Shown piece after piece: positions 15,815 to 24,625 of a stretch of DNA of 35,916 nt (position 1 is its first letter; each line of letters opens with the position of its first letter). The stretch comes from Clostridia bacterium (GTDB lineage: Bacteria; Bacillota_A; Clostridia; Christensenellales; Aristaeellaceae). The notes below the pieces were generated by a model. That model was given only the letters and a program-made list of their open reading frames with translations, was not told where the DNA came from and did no database searches. A program made the translations under genes and the position numbers. Location: the NCBI GenBank assembly GCA_017481065.1, contig JAFUPT010000158.1, positions 1 through 35,916 of the forward strand. Reading direction: 5' to 3'.

Positions 15815-16515
15815 GGATACTGCTGATCAAAAATGCGAAGCTGCGGCGCTTGCTGGGAATTGCGATTCCATTTATCCTGATTCCGGCGGCGGTGCTGGCA
15901 TTCGCCATCGGGCCGGGCCGCAGGCATTACGCCCTGTCCTCCCTGCTGGTGACGCTGATGGCGCTGGTACTCTTCTCCTGCGGCTTTGAGCGCAGGAAAA
16001 CCGGTACCCGGCGATTGATACTGGTGGCGGTAATGACGGCGCTTTCAGTGCTGGGCAGGTTCATCTTCGGCGTAATTCCCGCGTTCAAGCCCATCACGGC
16101 GGTGGTGGTGATCACGGCGATGTATGTCGGCGGCGAGGCTGGCTTCCTGACTGGCGCGCTTTCGGCACTGATTTCCAATTTTTACTACGGCCAGGGTCCG
16201 TGGACGCCCTTCCAGATGCTCGCTTGGGGATTGCTCGGCCTGTTCGCAGGGCTGCTTGCGGGACCTCTGAAAAAGAGCCGCATCCTAATGAGCTTTTACG
16301 GCCTGCTTGCCGGCGCGGCATATTCCCTTTTGATGGATGTGTGGAACGTTGTCTGGTATAATGGGAGCTTCAATCCCGCGCTTTACACCGCCGCAGTGGT
16401 CACCGCCCTGCCCCACACCATTTCCTACGCGGTTTCCAATGTGGTTTTTTTAAACCTGCTGGCGCGCCCATTCGGTGAGAAATTGATTCGATTGAAAGTA
16501 AAATACGGATGCTGA
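15811..16515 (+). CDS. ECF transporter substrate-binding (S) component, probably for cobalamin
   Basis: This 234-residue, very hydrophobic protein with about six membrane helices binds the vitamin within the ECF complex. Typical S-component features are visible: a helix after the basic segment RRKTGTRRLILVAVMTALS, and the run AMYVGGEAGFLTGALSALISN. FYYGQGPWTPFQMLAWGLLG is a pattern found in several vitamin S components, including cobalamin-type CbrT-like ones. Specificity cannot be proven from this. The cobalamin riboswitch and the transcobalamin-like partner point to corrinoids. The start overlaps the ATPase stop (ATGA). Confidence 0.87.
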   Translation: MRILLIKNAKLRRLLGIAIPFILIPAAVLAFAIGPGRRHYALSSLLVTLMALVLFSCGFERRKTGTRRLILVAVMTALSVLGRFIFGVIPAFKPITAVVVITAMYVGGEAGFLTGALSALISNFYYGQGPWTPFQMLAWGLLGLFAGLLAGPLKKSRILMSFYGLLAGAAYSLLMDVWNVVWYNGSFNPALYTAAVVTALPHTISYAVSNVVFLNLLARPFGEKLIRLKVKYGC

Positions 16516-16519
16516 GTAA

Positions 16520-16551
16520 AAGACCGGATTCCCCGAAGGGAATCCGGTCTT
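16520..16551. terminator. Bidirectional terminator after the B12 operon
   Basis: GACCGGATTCCC and GGGAATCCGGTC form a perfect 12-pair stem with a CGAA loop. A T-containing tail (TTGATTTT) follows on plus, and TTTTAC on minus. It ends both the S-component gene and the convergent sensor gene. Confidence 0.88.
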
Positions 16552-16555
16552 GATT

Positions 16556-18643
16556 TTATATGGATTCAGGCGCCTTTTTCTCACTTCCGTATTTGCGCAT
16601 GGCGAGCACGATATCGCGGATGGTGCCGTTTTCGAAGCGGGCCGCCTGGATAACGATGGCTGCGGGCTCGAAATGGTCGCCGATGCGGCGGCGGTATTCG
16701 AAGCGGACAAGGTGGCTTGCTTCGGTCATGCTCTTTCGCAGGTTGTAGGGCTCAAGAATCCGGCGCATGGCTTCCTGGTCCTCAGGATGCACGTTCTGAT
16801 CAATATATGTGGAAAAGGCAGCCTTGAAGGACTGGCTGAGCTGGCTGGAGGGGCCGCCGCCATGGGATTTGGCGGTGTAGCACATATCGCTGTCCAGCTC
16901 CACATAGTAGAGGCCATAGTAGATGCCTCCGAGGGCCGTAAGAGTCTGCTGCAGGATTCGGGCGCGCTCCTGGCGCTCGAGCTCGGCATTTTTCTCCGCA
17001 TCCACATTGAGCACATAGAGGTTGGCGAGCAGATCGCCGTTATCCATGCTGCGGAAAATGCGCACCAGCAGGCGGTGCCACTGGTATTCATCGCCCATCC
17101 TTGCCCGGTATTCCAGGGTAGCCTGGGTGCGCCCGGCGCGGGTCATGGCTGTGAGGCCGGCAATTCCCATGGTTTCGACGCATTTGGGATAATCCTTCGG
17201 ATGGATGTATTCCCGCAGCGCGCCATTGAGATCATTGGAATAATCCCGCCAGCTGTTTACGCCCACTGCGAGGTGGCGGATGCCATGGCCGGGCTTGCCA
17301 TCGGTGAGATACCAGCGATTGCGGCTCACATTTACCTGCCACACTGCCGAGCACTTGGGCAGCATCAGCCTGCGGAAGCGTTCCTCCTCGACGATATTGT
17401 CGGCACGCTCAGCCTCGAGGGTGGCGTCGCGCACGCTGATGATTACGCAGTCGCTGTCGCATGCAGGGCAGCGCAGTTCAAAGCGCAGCACGCGTTCGCG
17501 ATCATGGGCGGCGCAGTTCAGGCTCATCTCGTAGCGCTCGCCGGATTTTATTTCGCGGAGCCGGTCATACAGGCTTTCCGCATCGTCCTCTTCCATGCCA
17601 TAAGCGAGGGCAAATGCGGAGAAACTCTCCGGAACGGGCGCATCATCAGCTTCGGAAGCGAAGTGCAGGCCATCGAAGGAGGCGCTGTAACCATCTCCGC
17701 TGCGCCTGTAAATGTAGATACCGATCTGCGCATCCTCCGTCGCCTGGTTGAGCATGCATGCGCTCACCTGCTCCTGGGTGACGCGGCGGCGGCGCTCCGA
17801 ACGCACGCTGCGCACTGCGTATACCGCCATGAGCACCAGCAGCACAAGCTGCAAAACCGCACAGGCAATGGCGAGGGCCAGCGTAAGGCTGCTGTTCGCC
17901 GGGTCAAAGCCGATGATTTCTTCGGGAATGAACAGGGCGATGCCCCAGGGATCAATGCCGCTGGGCTGCTGGGCGATATAGAAGCCGGCATCGCCGCCGA
18001 TATGCGCCTGCCCCAGCTGCGCGAGCATCAGCTTGCCGGTGCGGCCGCCATCGTTCAGTGCATGCAGGGTATCATAATAGCCTGCATCCGGGAATGCAGC
18101 GTTGGTGAGCAGATAGGCGCCGGTAGCAGCGTTGTAAACCGCATAGACATAATCTTCCGGATATGCGCTGCACAGGATATTGCGCACTTCATCGGAATCC
18201 AGCCAGCCTGCCAGCTCCGCATCTTTCCCCGCAGGCACGCGCAGCTGAATGGCGCCGTCATCCTCCATGATAATCTTTGAAGCGACGCCGTCAAATTCAT
18301 AGCGGATGTAGCTGGCGGCGGATGCGCCCGCATCCATGAGCTCCACCCGTTCAAAGGAACCATGGGCGGCGGCGCTGTCCAGCAGCGCATCCTTCGATGC
18401 GGCATCGCCGCTGATGGCAGCGGCTGCCACATTCAGCTGGCGCAGGCCGCCTTCGATTTCCTGCTGCAGCAGGGTGGAAACCTGGCGGGCTGCAGCTGCC
18501 GCACGCTCTTCAGCAGCGGTGGTATCGCCGCCGCGAATGAGGAAGAATTGCAGCGCCGCAATCGCCGCCACCAGCAAAAGAAGCAGCAGGCAGCGCAGCA
18601 CAGCACGGCGATTCATATTGGAATTTTGTTTCTTTGTTTTCAT
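16556..18643 (-). CDS. Membrane sensor with extracellular domain and PAS-like repeats, no recognised output
   Basis: The 695-residue protein has a membrane helix at about 10-37, an extracellular region of about 210 residues resembling a Cache-type sensor, and a second helix at about 248-273. About 420 cytoplasmic residues follow with what look like three PAS-type segments. Examples are VSRNRWYLTDG...YIHPKDYPKCVETM and YYGLYYVELDSDMC...NVHPEDQEAMRRIL, with the HPxD element common in PAS domains of GGDEF proteins. No GGDEF, EAL, histidine kinase or methyl-accepting segment is visible. The start at 18643 has GAGGG eight bases upstream. A weak TTATCT-17-TATATA promoter is near 18720-18748. Ligand and partner are unknown. 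Confidence 0.82.
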   Translation of the reverse strand: MKTKKQNSNMNRRAVLRCLLLLLLVAAIAALQFFLIRGGDTTAAEERAAAAARQVSTLLQQEIEGGLRQLNVAAAAISGDAASKDALLDSAAAHGSFERVELMDAGASAASYIRYEFDGVASKIIMEDDGAIQLRVPAGKDAELAGWLDSDEVRNILCSAYPEDYVYAVYNAATGAYLLTNAAFPDAGYYDTLHALNDGGRTGKLMLAQLGQAHIGGDAGFYIAQQPSGIDPWGIALFIPEEIIGFDPANSSLTLALAIACAVLQLVLLVLMAVYAVRSVRSERRRRVTQEQVSACMLNQATEDAQIGIYIYRRSGDGYSASFDGLHFASEADDAPVPESFSAFALAYGMEEDDAESLYDRLREIKSGERYEMSLNCAAHDRERVLRFELRCPACDSDCVIISVRDATLEAERADNIVEEERFRRLMLPKCSAVWQVNVSRNRWYLTDGKPGHGIRHLAVGVNSWRDYSNDLNGALREYIHPKDYPKCVETMGIAGLTAMTRAGRTQATLEYRARMGDEYQWHRLLVRIFRSMDNGDLLANLYVLNVDAEKNAELERQERARILQQTLTALGGIYYGLYYVELDSDMCYTAKSHGGGPSSQLSQSFKAAFSTYIDQNVHPEDQEAMRRILEPYNLRKSMTEASHLVRFEYRRRIGDHFEPAAIVIQAARFENGTIRDIVLAMRKYGSEKKAPESI

Positions 18644-18784
18644 CGGCATTTCCCTCGCAGGTTTTCTGCGGTCATATATACTTGGCACAATTTAAATTCA
18701 GCCCATTTTACTATCATATTATATATCTACTTTTTTATCTGGAGATAAACAGGATGTATATACTCAATGAACCACGAGATTATT

Positions 18785-18814
18785 ACAAAAAGAACCCTCC
18801 GAAAAGGAGGGTTC
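18785..18814 (-). terminator. Terminator of recN
   Basis: On the minus strand GAACCCTCC and GGAGGGTTC form a nine-pair stem around TTTTC, followed by TTTTTG, a few bases past the recN stop. It ends the long nusB-to-recN run. Confidence 0.9.
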
Positions 18815-18820
18815 CTGAGC

Positions 18821-20515
18821 TTATTTGTACTTTTCCAGCAGGCGGACGCGGGTCTGCGCCGCTTCCTCCAGCATGTGCGCCGCATGGGAGAGGCTGCTTT
18901 CGCTATCCTCCGCGCCGCCGACGAGGCGTGAAAGTTCGCGCGTGCGGCCCGCAGCATCCAGACGGACGACGTTTGTCTGGGTGCGCTCGCCATCCGTATG
19001 CTTCTCCACCCGGAAGTGCGCATCGCCAAGGGCGGCGATCTGCGGAAGGTGGGTGACGCACAGCACCTGCTTTTTCAGGGCGATGGCCTGCATCTTCTCG
19101 CCCACCACCTGCGCCATTCTGCCGGAAACACCGGTATCGATCTCATCAAATACCATGGAATCCACGCCGCCGCGGTTGAGCGACAGGGTCTTCAATGCCA
19201 GCATGATGCGGCTGAGCTCGCCGCCGGATGCAATGGCGGCAAGGGGCTTGAGGGGCTCGCCCGGGTTCGGGGAAAGCAGGAATTCCACCTGCTCCGCGCC
19301 GTCTGCCAGCGGCTTTTCGAGGGGCTTGAAATCCACGCAAAAGCGGGTTTTCGCCATGCCGAGGTCGGCCAGCTGACTGAGGATGCCTTCCTCCAATTCC
19401 TTAGCAAGGGCATGGCGGGATTCGGAGAGCACAGCGCAGGCCGCACGGAGAAGCTTATCCTCCGCCTTGAGCTGCTTCTTGAGACCGGCAATCTGCTCCT
19501 CGCCGGTTTCGATATCGTCGAGCCGGGCCTTGGCTTCATTTCCGAAGGCGATAACCTCCTCCTCCGTCGCACCATACTTGCGCTCGAGACGGGAGATGAG
19601 GTCGAGGCGCTCGGAAATCTTATCCAGCAGCCGGGGATCAAAGTTCAGCTCTTCATTGAGCGCCTGCAGCTGGGAACCGGCTTCCTGTGCACCGTAATAG
19701 AGGCCTTTGATCTCCTCGGCGAGCTTGGCAAAGCGGCTGTCGAGGGCGGCTATGCCCTCAAGGGACGCGGCGGCGCGCATCAGCGCCTCCTGCGCGGTGC
19801 CATAGGTGAGCTGGTAGGCATTTTCCACGCCGCCCTGCACCTTTTCCGCGTTTTCCAGCATGCGCAGCTTGCGCTCGAGCTTTTCCTCCTCGCCGGGCTT
19901 CAACTTTGCCGTGGTGATTTCCTGCACCTGGAAGCGCAGGGTATCGATCAGGCGCTCCTTCTCGGATGCATCCTTCATGCGCTTGCGCAGCGCGGCAGCC
20001 GTGGCCGCCTTGGCGGCGTGGGCCGATTTCACTGCATCGATCTTTTCGCGATGGCTTTCATCGCCGAAAGCATCCAGGAAATCCATATGGCGCGCCGGAT
20101 TCATCAGGGACTGGTGCTCATGCTGGCCATGGACATCTACCAGAAGGGCGGTGAACTGCTTGAGTGTGTTCAGCGGCAGCACGACGCCGGCGATGCGGCA
20201 GATATTTCTTCCGTTGCGGCTGAGTTCACGGGAAACGCTGATCAGCCCGCCGTCTGCCTCGACGCCGAGCTCCTCCGCCATTTTCAGGGCCTCAATGTTT
20301 CCTGAAATATCAAACAGCGCCTGCACGCTGCCCTTTTCCGCGCCGGTGCGGATCAATTCCCGGTCGGCGCGGCCGCCCAGCGCCAGGTTCACACTATCCA
20401 CCACGATGGACTTGCCAGCGCCGGTTTCGCCCGTAAGCACATTGAATCCCTGGGCAAACTCGATGCACAGCGATTCAATGAGGGCGATATTTCGAATTGT
20501 AAGTTCCAGAAGCAT
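18821..20515 (-). CDS. recN: DNA repair protein RecN
   Basis: RecN is an SMC-like ATPase acting at double-strand breaks. The 564 residues fit the family. Walker A GETGAGKS is at 29-36, a coiled-coil region rich in Glu/Lys occupies the middle, and the signature IASGGELSRIMLALK precedes Walker B MVFDEIDTGVSG near the C-terminus. It follows argR closely, the standard Firmicute arrangement. Confidence 0.97.
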   Translation of the reverse strand: MLLELTIRNIALIESLCIEFAQGFNVLTGETGAGKSIVVDSVNLALGGRADRELIRTGAEKGSVQALFDISGNIEALKMAEELGVEADGGLISVSRELSRNGRNICRIAGVVLPLNTLKQFTALLVDVHGQHEHQSLMNPARHMDFLDAFGDESHREKIDAVKSAHAAKAATAAALRKRMKDASEKERLIDTLRFQVQEITTAKLKPGEEEKLERKLRMLENAEKVQGGVENAYQLTYGTAQEALMRAAASLEGIAALDSRFAKLAEEIKGLYYGAQEAGSQLQALNEELNFDPRLLDKISERLDLISRLERKYGATEEEVIAFGNEAKARLDDIETGEEQIAGLKKQLKAEDKLLRAACAVLSESRHALAKELEEGILSQLADLGMAKTRFCVDFKPLEKPLADGAEQVEFLLSPNPGEPLKPLAAIASGGELSRIMLALKTLSLNRGGVDSMVFDEIDTGVSGRMAQVVGEKMQAIALKKQVLCVTHLPQIAALGDAHFRVEKHTDGERTQTNVVRLDAAGRTRELSRLVGGAEDSESSLSHAAHMLEEAAQTRVRLLEKYK

Positions 20516-20520
20516 GGTAA

Positions 20521-20973
20521 TTATCTCTTGATCAGGTTATGGAAGCGTGCCTCGATGGTCTCAATGGCCTCCGGGGAACGGCCGATAATCAGCAATGTGT
20601 TGTCGCCGGCGATGGTGCCGAGCACTTCGTTCCACTTCATGGAATCGATGGCCTCGCAGGCAGCGTTCGCGCTGGCGGAAAGGGTTTTGATCACCATCAG
20701 GTTGCCTACGCACTCCATGCTGATGATCGATTCGGTAAGGATGCGAATAAAGCGGTCGTTCAGGCCCTTTTCTGCGCGCTCCACGGTGGCGTACTTGTAG
20801 CCGCCGTTTTCGGAGAGCACCTTCAAAAGGCGCAGTTCCTTGATATCGCGTGAAACGGTTGCCTGGGTTACCTTCACGCCGTGGTTCTTGAGTTCCTCTG
20901 CAAGTTCCTCTTGCGTCTCGATGTCTTTATCTTCGATGATTTCCAGAATCAGATTATGCCGCGCGCTCTTCAT
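20521..20973 (-). CDS. argR: Arginine repressor ArgR
   Basis: ArgR is the arginine-responsive hexameric regulator of arginine synthesis and catabolism. The 150-residue protein has an N-terminal winged helix (ELAEELKNHGVKVTQATVSRDIKEL) and a C-terminal oligomerisation/arginine-binding domain with GTIAGDNTLL near 118-127. It is five bases upstream of recN, and such argR-recN pairing is widespread in Firmicutes. Confidence 0.97.
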   Translation of the reverse strand: MKSARHNLILEIIEDKDIETQEELAEELKNHGVKVTQATVSRDIKELRLLKVLSENGGYKYATVERAEKGLNDRFIRILTESIISMECVGNLMVIKTLSASANAACEAIDSMKWNEVLGTIAGDNTLLIIGRSPEAIETIEARFHNLIKR

Positions 20974-21011
20974 GTCCGGTTCTTCCTCCTGCCCCTGCTC
21001 CTACGCAGAGT

Positions 21012-21860
21012 TCAATGTGTCCATTCAGACAGCTTGTCCCGCAACAAGCTGAAATAATTGCGGTCGTGAAGGCGAATAAACCGCGCCTTTAAATCAGAAC
21101 GCAGGATTGTGATGCCCGGATCGCCGGGAGCCACATCCACAATTTTGCGTCCATCAAGCACGGCCTGTGCCCCGCCCCTGTCATCCAACACACGAATCGT
21201 TATCATATCACTGGAAGATACGACCACCGGACGGGCATTCATCGTGTGGGGACAGATCGGCGTAATGACAAAACAATCCAGGCCAGGCCGGATAATCGGC
21301 CCGCCGGCAGACAGCGAATAGGCGGTCGAGCCAGTGGCACTGGCCACGATCAGGCCATCGCCGGAAACACGATCCACCAATATACCGTTGACTTCGATCT
21401 CCAGGGACAATACGCTCACAGCCGGGGTGGAGCGCCTTACAACAACCTCGTTCAGAGCAAAGAGGCTGCGCTCATTCCGGCCCTGAATGCGCATCGTGAT
21501 GCGGGAATCATAAGTGAACCTGCCCTCAAGCACATCCACAACATCCCGCCGCAGGTTGCAGGGATCCACCTCCGTAAGAAAACCCATTCTGCCCAGATTG
21601 ATTCCGAGAATGGGTATATCATTCGGCAGCGCGTAATCCAGCGCGGAAAGGATGGTGCCGTCTCCTCCAAGCACCATCAGCAAATCGCAGTCATCAAAGC
21701 TGCCCTCGGAAAGCTCCGGGCAACCCAGGGCATGCGCCAGTGTGATCCCAGTCGTGATCGAAATATTGTATTCGTCCAACAGTTCCTTCAATTCGCACGC
21801 AACGCCAAAGCCGGCACGCTTGGAGGGGTTCCATACAATGCCCACCTTGCGAAATTCCAT
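21012..21860 (-). CDS. nadK: NAD kinase
   Basis: It phosphorylates NAD to NADP with ATP in the cytoplasm. The 282-residue protein has the GGDGT motif near residue 64 (LGGDGTILSALDYAL) and the conserved SGDGLIVASATGSTAYSLSA segment. ATG at 21860 with GAGGTG upstream is preferred to the in-frame GTG nine bases earlier, which overlaps that ribosome binding site. It belongs to the tlyA-nadK-argR-recN cluster. Confidence 0.97.
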   Translation of the reverse strand: MEFRKVGIVWNPSKRAGFGVACELKELLDEYNISITTGITLAHALGCPELSEGSFDDCDLLMVLGGDGTILSALDYALPNDIPILGINLGRMGFLTEVDPCNLRRDVVDVLEGRFTYDSRITMRIQGRNERSLFALNEVVVRRSTPAVSVLSLEIEVNGILVDRVSGDGLIVASATGSTAYSLSAGGPIIRPGLDCFVITPICPHTMNARPVVVSSSDMITIRVLDDRGGAQAVLDGRKIVDVAPGDPGITILRSDLKARFIRLHDRNYFSLLRDKLSEWTH

Positions 21861-21917
21861 GCGAATCACCTCACGTCCATATATCTACTATACCAAAGAA
21901 AACCGCACTTGCAAGCC

Positions 21918-22736
21918 CTATCGGGCGGATTTTAAAAATTTGTCATAAGCTGCCGAAATTATGTCATCAATCGCACTTTCGCCGATGTTTACCTGCGCTT
22001 CGTCCTTCGGCAACAAATGGAGCAAAAATTCGATATTGCCCTCCGGGCCGCGCACCGGGGAAAAATCCAGTCCTGCGGCAGCCCACCCAGTGGTGGGGAT
22101 GAAATCGAGAATATCCTTGAGCACGCTGAAATGGACATTCCGGTCGGTGACCACGCCCCTCTCCCCCACATCCTCCTTGGCAGCCTCAAACTGAGGCTTG
22201 ATGAGGGCCACAAATTCCCGCTTGCCCGTGAGCAGCGGCAGCACTGCGGGCAGCACGGCCTTGAGGGAAATGAAGGATACATCCGTTGCGCCGAATTCCG
22301 GGGCGACGGGAAAATGCTCGGGCGTTAAAAAGCGGGCATTGGTGCGCTCCATGGCGGTGACGCGGGGATCGCTGCGGAGCTTGTAGTCGAGGAGGTTGTA
22401 ACCCACATCCACGCAGTAGACGTGGCCAGCTCCGGCGCGGAGCATTACATCGGTAAAGCCGCCCGTGGAACAGCCGATATCCACGCAGGTTTTCCCCTGC
22501 ACATCGATGTGGAAAACATCCAGCGCCTTCTTCAGCTTGTGCGCGCCGCGGCTCACATACTTATCCAGCTCGCCGCGTACCCGCAGCGTTTCACCCTCCT
22601 TGATCCATTCGCTGGCATTGAGGATTTTGCGGTCGCCCACCATCACGCGGCCCTCCATGATGAGGGCCTTGGCGAGGGCGATGCTTTCGAGGTTCATATC
22701 ATCGTAGAGTGCCTGGTCTGCACGCCTGCGCTTCAT
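21918..22736 (-). CDS. tlyA: TlyA-family rRNA (cytidine-2'-O)-methyltransferase
   Basis: The 272-residue protein has an N-terminal S4 RNA-binding domain (SIALAKALIMEGRVMVGD) and an FtsJ-type methyltransferase domain with the SAM motif VDIGCSTGGFTDVMLRAGA near residue 85. TlyA proteins methylate 16S and 23S rRNA cytidines. Its start overlaps the dxs stop by four bases (ATGA), so the two are co-translated. Confidence 0.96.
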   Translation of the reverse strand: MKRRRADQALYDDMNLESIALAKALIMEGRVMVGDRKILNASEWIKEGETLRVRGELDKYVSRGAHKLKKALDVFHIDVQGKTCVDIGCSTGGFTDVMLRAGAGHVYCVDVGYNLLDYKLRSDPRVTAMERTNARFLTPEHFPVAPEFGATDVSFISLKAVLPAVLPLLTGKREFVALIKPQFEAAKEDVGERGVVTDRNVHFSVLKDILDFIPTTGWAAAGLDFSPVRGPEGNIEFLLHLLPKDEAQVNIGESAIDDIISAAYDKFLKSAR

Positions 22737-24607
22737 ACCGCACCTCCATCCTGCAATGCTTCGATTACCTTTTTGCTGATTTCCTCCACGCTGAGCCCGC
22801 AGGCCTTCCGCTGCTGGGAAATGCGGGCATGGGGAACGAAACGATCCGGTGCACCGAGCGCGATTGCCCGGACCTTTGCGCCATTTTCAGAAAGAATGCG
22901 CATAATTCCCTCGCCGAGCCCGCCGCAGAGGGTATTTTCCTCGAGGACAACGGCGAGTTTTGCTTCTTTTGCTGTATCCAGCAGCAGCTTTTCATCCATA
23001 GGTTTGATGAAGCGCGCATCTACAACGCCTGCGTGAATGCCCTTGCCCATGAGCTCGATTGAAGCCTGCATGGCGATCTGCACCATGGGGCCTACGGCGT
23101 AAAACATTACATCTGCGCCGCTGCTGAGCAGTTCCCACTTGCCGATCTCCAACGGCTCCTGGGCGGCGATGCCGGGCCCCAGGTCCATGCCCGCCTTGGG
23201 ATAGCGGATGGCCATGGGCTTGTTTACCGCAGTGCTGAGCTCCACCAGCTTTTTCAAATCGCGCACATCTCGGGGCGCTGCGATGATCATATTCGGCATG
23301 GAGCGCAGATAGCTCAGATCGAAGAGACCCTGGTGGGTAGCTCCATCCGCGCCGACGAAGCCAGCGCGGTCCAGCAGGAAGGTGACGGGCAATTCGCAGC
23401 GGCACACATCATTTAGAATCTGGTCATAGGCGCGCTGCATAAAGGTGGAATAGATGGCGACATAGGGCTTCATCCCTGCAGACGCCATGCCAGCCGCCAT
23501 GGTAACGGCATGCTCCTCAGCGATGCCCACATCGAAAAAGCGCTCGGGATGGGCCTCCTGGAAGCCGGTCATACCGGTGCCGGTGGGCATGGCGGCGCTC
23601 ACCACGCAGAGGCGGATATCGCTCTGTGCCATTTCGCTGAGCTGCTGGGCAACAATGCTGCCGCAGCCAACCTCGGATTCATCCTTGCGGCTCTTTCCGG
23701 ATTCCACATAGAAGGGCGCCACGCCATGGAAAGTATCCGGGTGGTTTTCAGCGGGCTGGTAGCCGCGGCCCTTCTGGGTGACAACATGGATCAGCAGCGG
23801 CCGCTTATCATCCTTTGCCCGCTTGAGCACGCGGATGAGCTGCTTTAAGTTGTGGCCGTCCACCGGGCCGATGTAGGTAAAGCCCAGCGCTTCAAAGAAT
23901 TTATCATCGATGAAAAATGCTTTTATGCTGTTTTTCAGCTTCTCAAAGCAGCGAACGATGGGCTGGCCGACGCCCGGAATCTTGCCCAGGCCGCGCCGCA
24001 CGGAGCTCTTGAGGTTTTTGTAGCCCTTGCTCTGGCGCATGCGGTCAAGGTGGCGGCTGAGTGCGCCCACGTTCCGGGAGATGGACATTTCGTTGTCGTT
24101 CAGGATCACGATCAAGGGTGTTTCACTCTGGCCGGCATCATTGAGGGCCTCGTAGCACATGCCGCCCGTGAGCGCGCCATCGCCCACCACGGCGATGATG
24201 CGGTTCTCCGCATGCATGATATCCCGGGTGCGGGCCATGCCCAGCGCGGCGGAAATGGCTGTGGAGGCGTGGCCCGCCACAAAACAGTCATACTCGCTCT
24301 CCTCCGCGCTGGGAAAGCCGCTGATGCCGCCCTCCTTGCGCAGGGAATGGAATTGCTCGTAGCGCCCGGTCAACAGCTTATGGACATAGCTCTGGTGCCC
24401 GACGTCAAAAACAAATTTATCCTCCGGGCAATCAAACACGCGGTGCATGGCGATGGTAAGCTCCACCACGCCGAGGTTGGAGGCCAGGTGGCCGCCGCAT
24501 TCCGCAACTGCGCCCACAAGCTCCGTGCGGATTTCCTCCGCCAGCGCCTGCAGGTCCCGGATGGACATATCCTTCAATTGTGCAGGATTTTTAATGTCTT
24601 TCAGCAT
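22733..24607 (-). CDS. dxs: 1-deoxy-D-xylulose-5-phosphate synthase
   Basis: This is the first enzyme of the MEP isoprenoid pathway: pyruvate plus glyceraldehyde 3-phosphate gives DXP, with thiamine diphosphate. The 624 residues match the family. Visible motifs are FDVGHQSYVHKLLTG, the ThDP-binding VVGDGALTGGMCYEALN, VDGHN, and the transketolase pyrimidine segment DRAGFVGADGATHQG. It lies 18 nt after the prenyl diphosphate synthase gene, so two steps of isoprenoid synthesis are neighbours. Confidence 0.98.
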   Translation of the reverse strand: MLKDIKNPAQLKDMSIRDLQALAEEIRTELVGAVAECGGHLASNLGVVELTIAMHRVFDCPEDKFVFDVGHQSYVHKLLTGRYEQFHSLRKEGGISGFPSAEESEYDCFVAGHASTAISAALGMARTRDIMHAENRIIAVVGDGALTGGMCYEALNDAGQSETPLIVILNDNEMSISRNVGALSRHLDRMRQSKGYKNLKSSVRRGLGKIPGVGQPIVRCFEKLKNSIKAFFIDDKFFEALGFTYIGPVDGHNLKQLIRVLKRAKDDKRPLLIHVVTQKGRGYQPAENHPDTFHGVAPFYVESGKSRKDESEVGCGSIVAQQLSEMAQSDIRLCVVSAAMPTGTGMTGFQEAHPERFFDVGIAEEHAVTMAAGMASAGMKPYVAIYSTFMQRAYDQILNDVCRCELPVTFLLDRAGFVGADGATHQGLFDLSYLRSMPNMIIAAPRDVRDLKKLVELSTAVNKPMAIRYPKAGMDLGPGIAAQEPLEIGKWELLSSGADVMFYAVGPMVQIAMQASIELMGKGIHAGVVDARFIKPMDEKLLLDTAKEAKLAVVLEENTLCGGLGEGIMRILSENGAKVRAIALGAPDRFVPHARISQQRKACGLSVEEISKKVIEALQDGGAV

Positions 24608-24625
24608 TCGTGCTTCCCCTGTGAA

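Noticed and set aside
16556..18643. GGDEF diguanylate cyclase domain
   Set aside because: No GGDEF-like motif occurs anywhere in the translated protein, although the PAS-like repeats resemble those of such enzymes.
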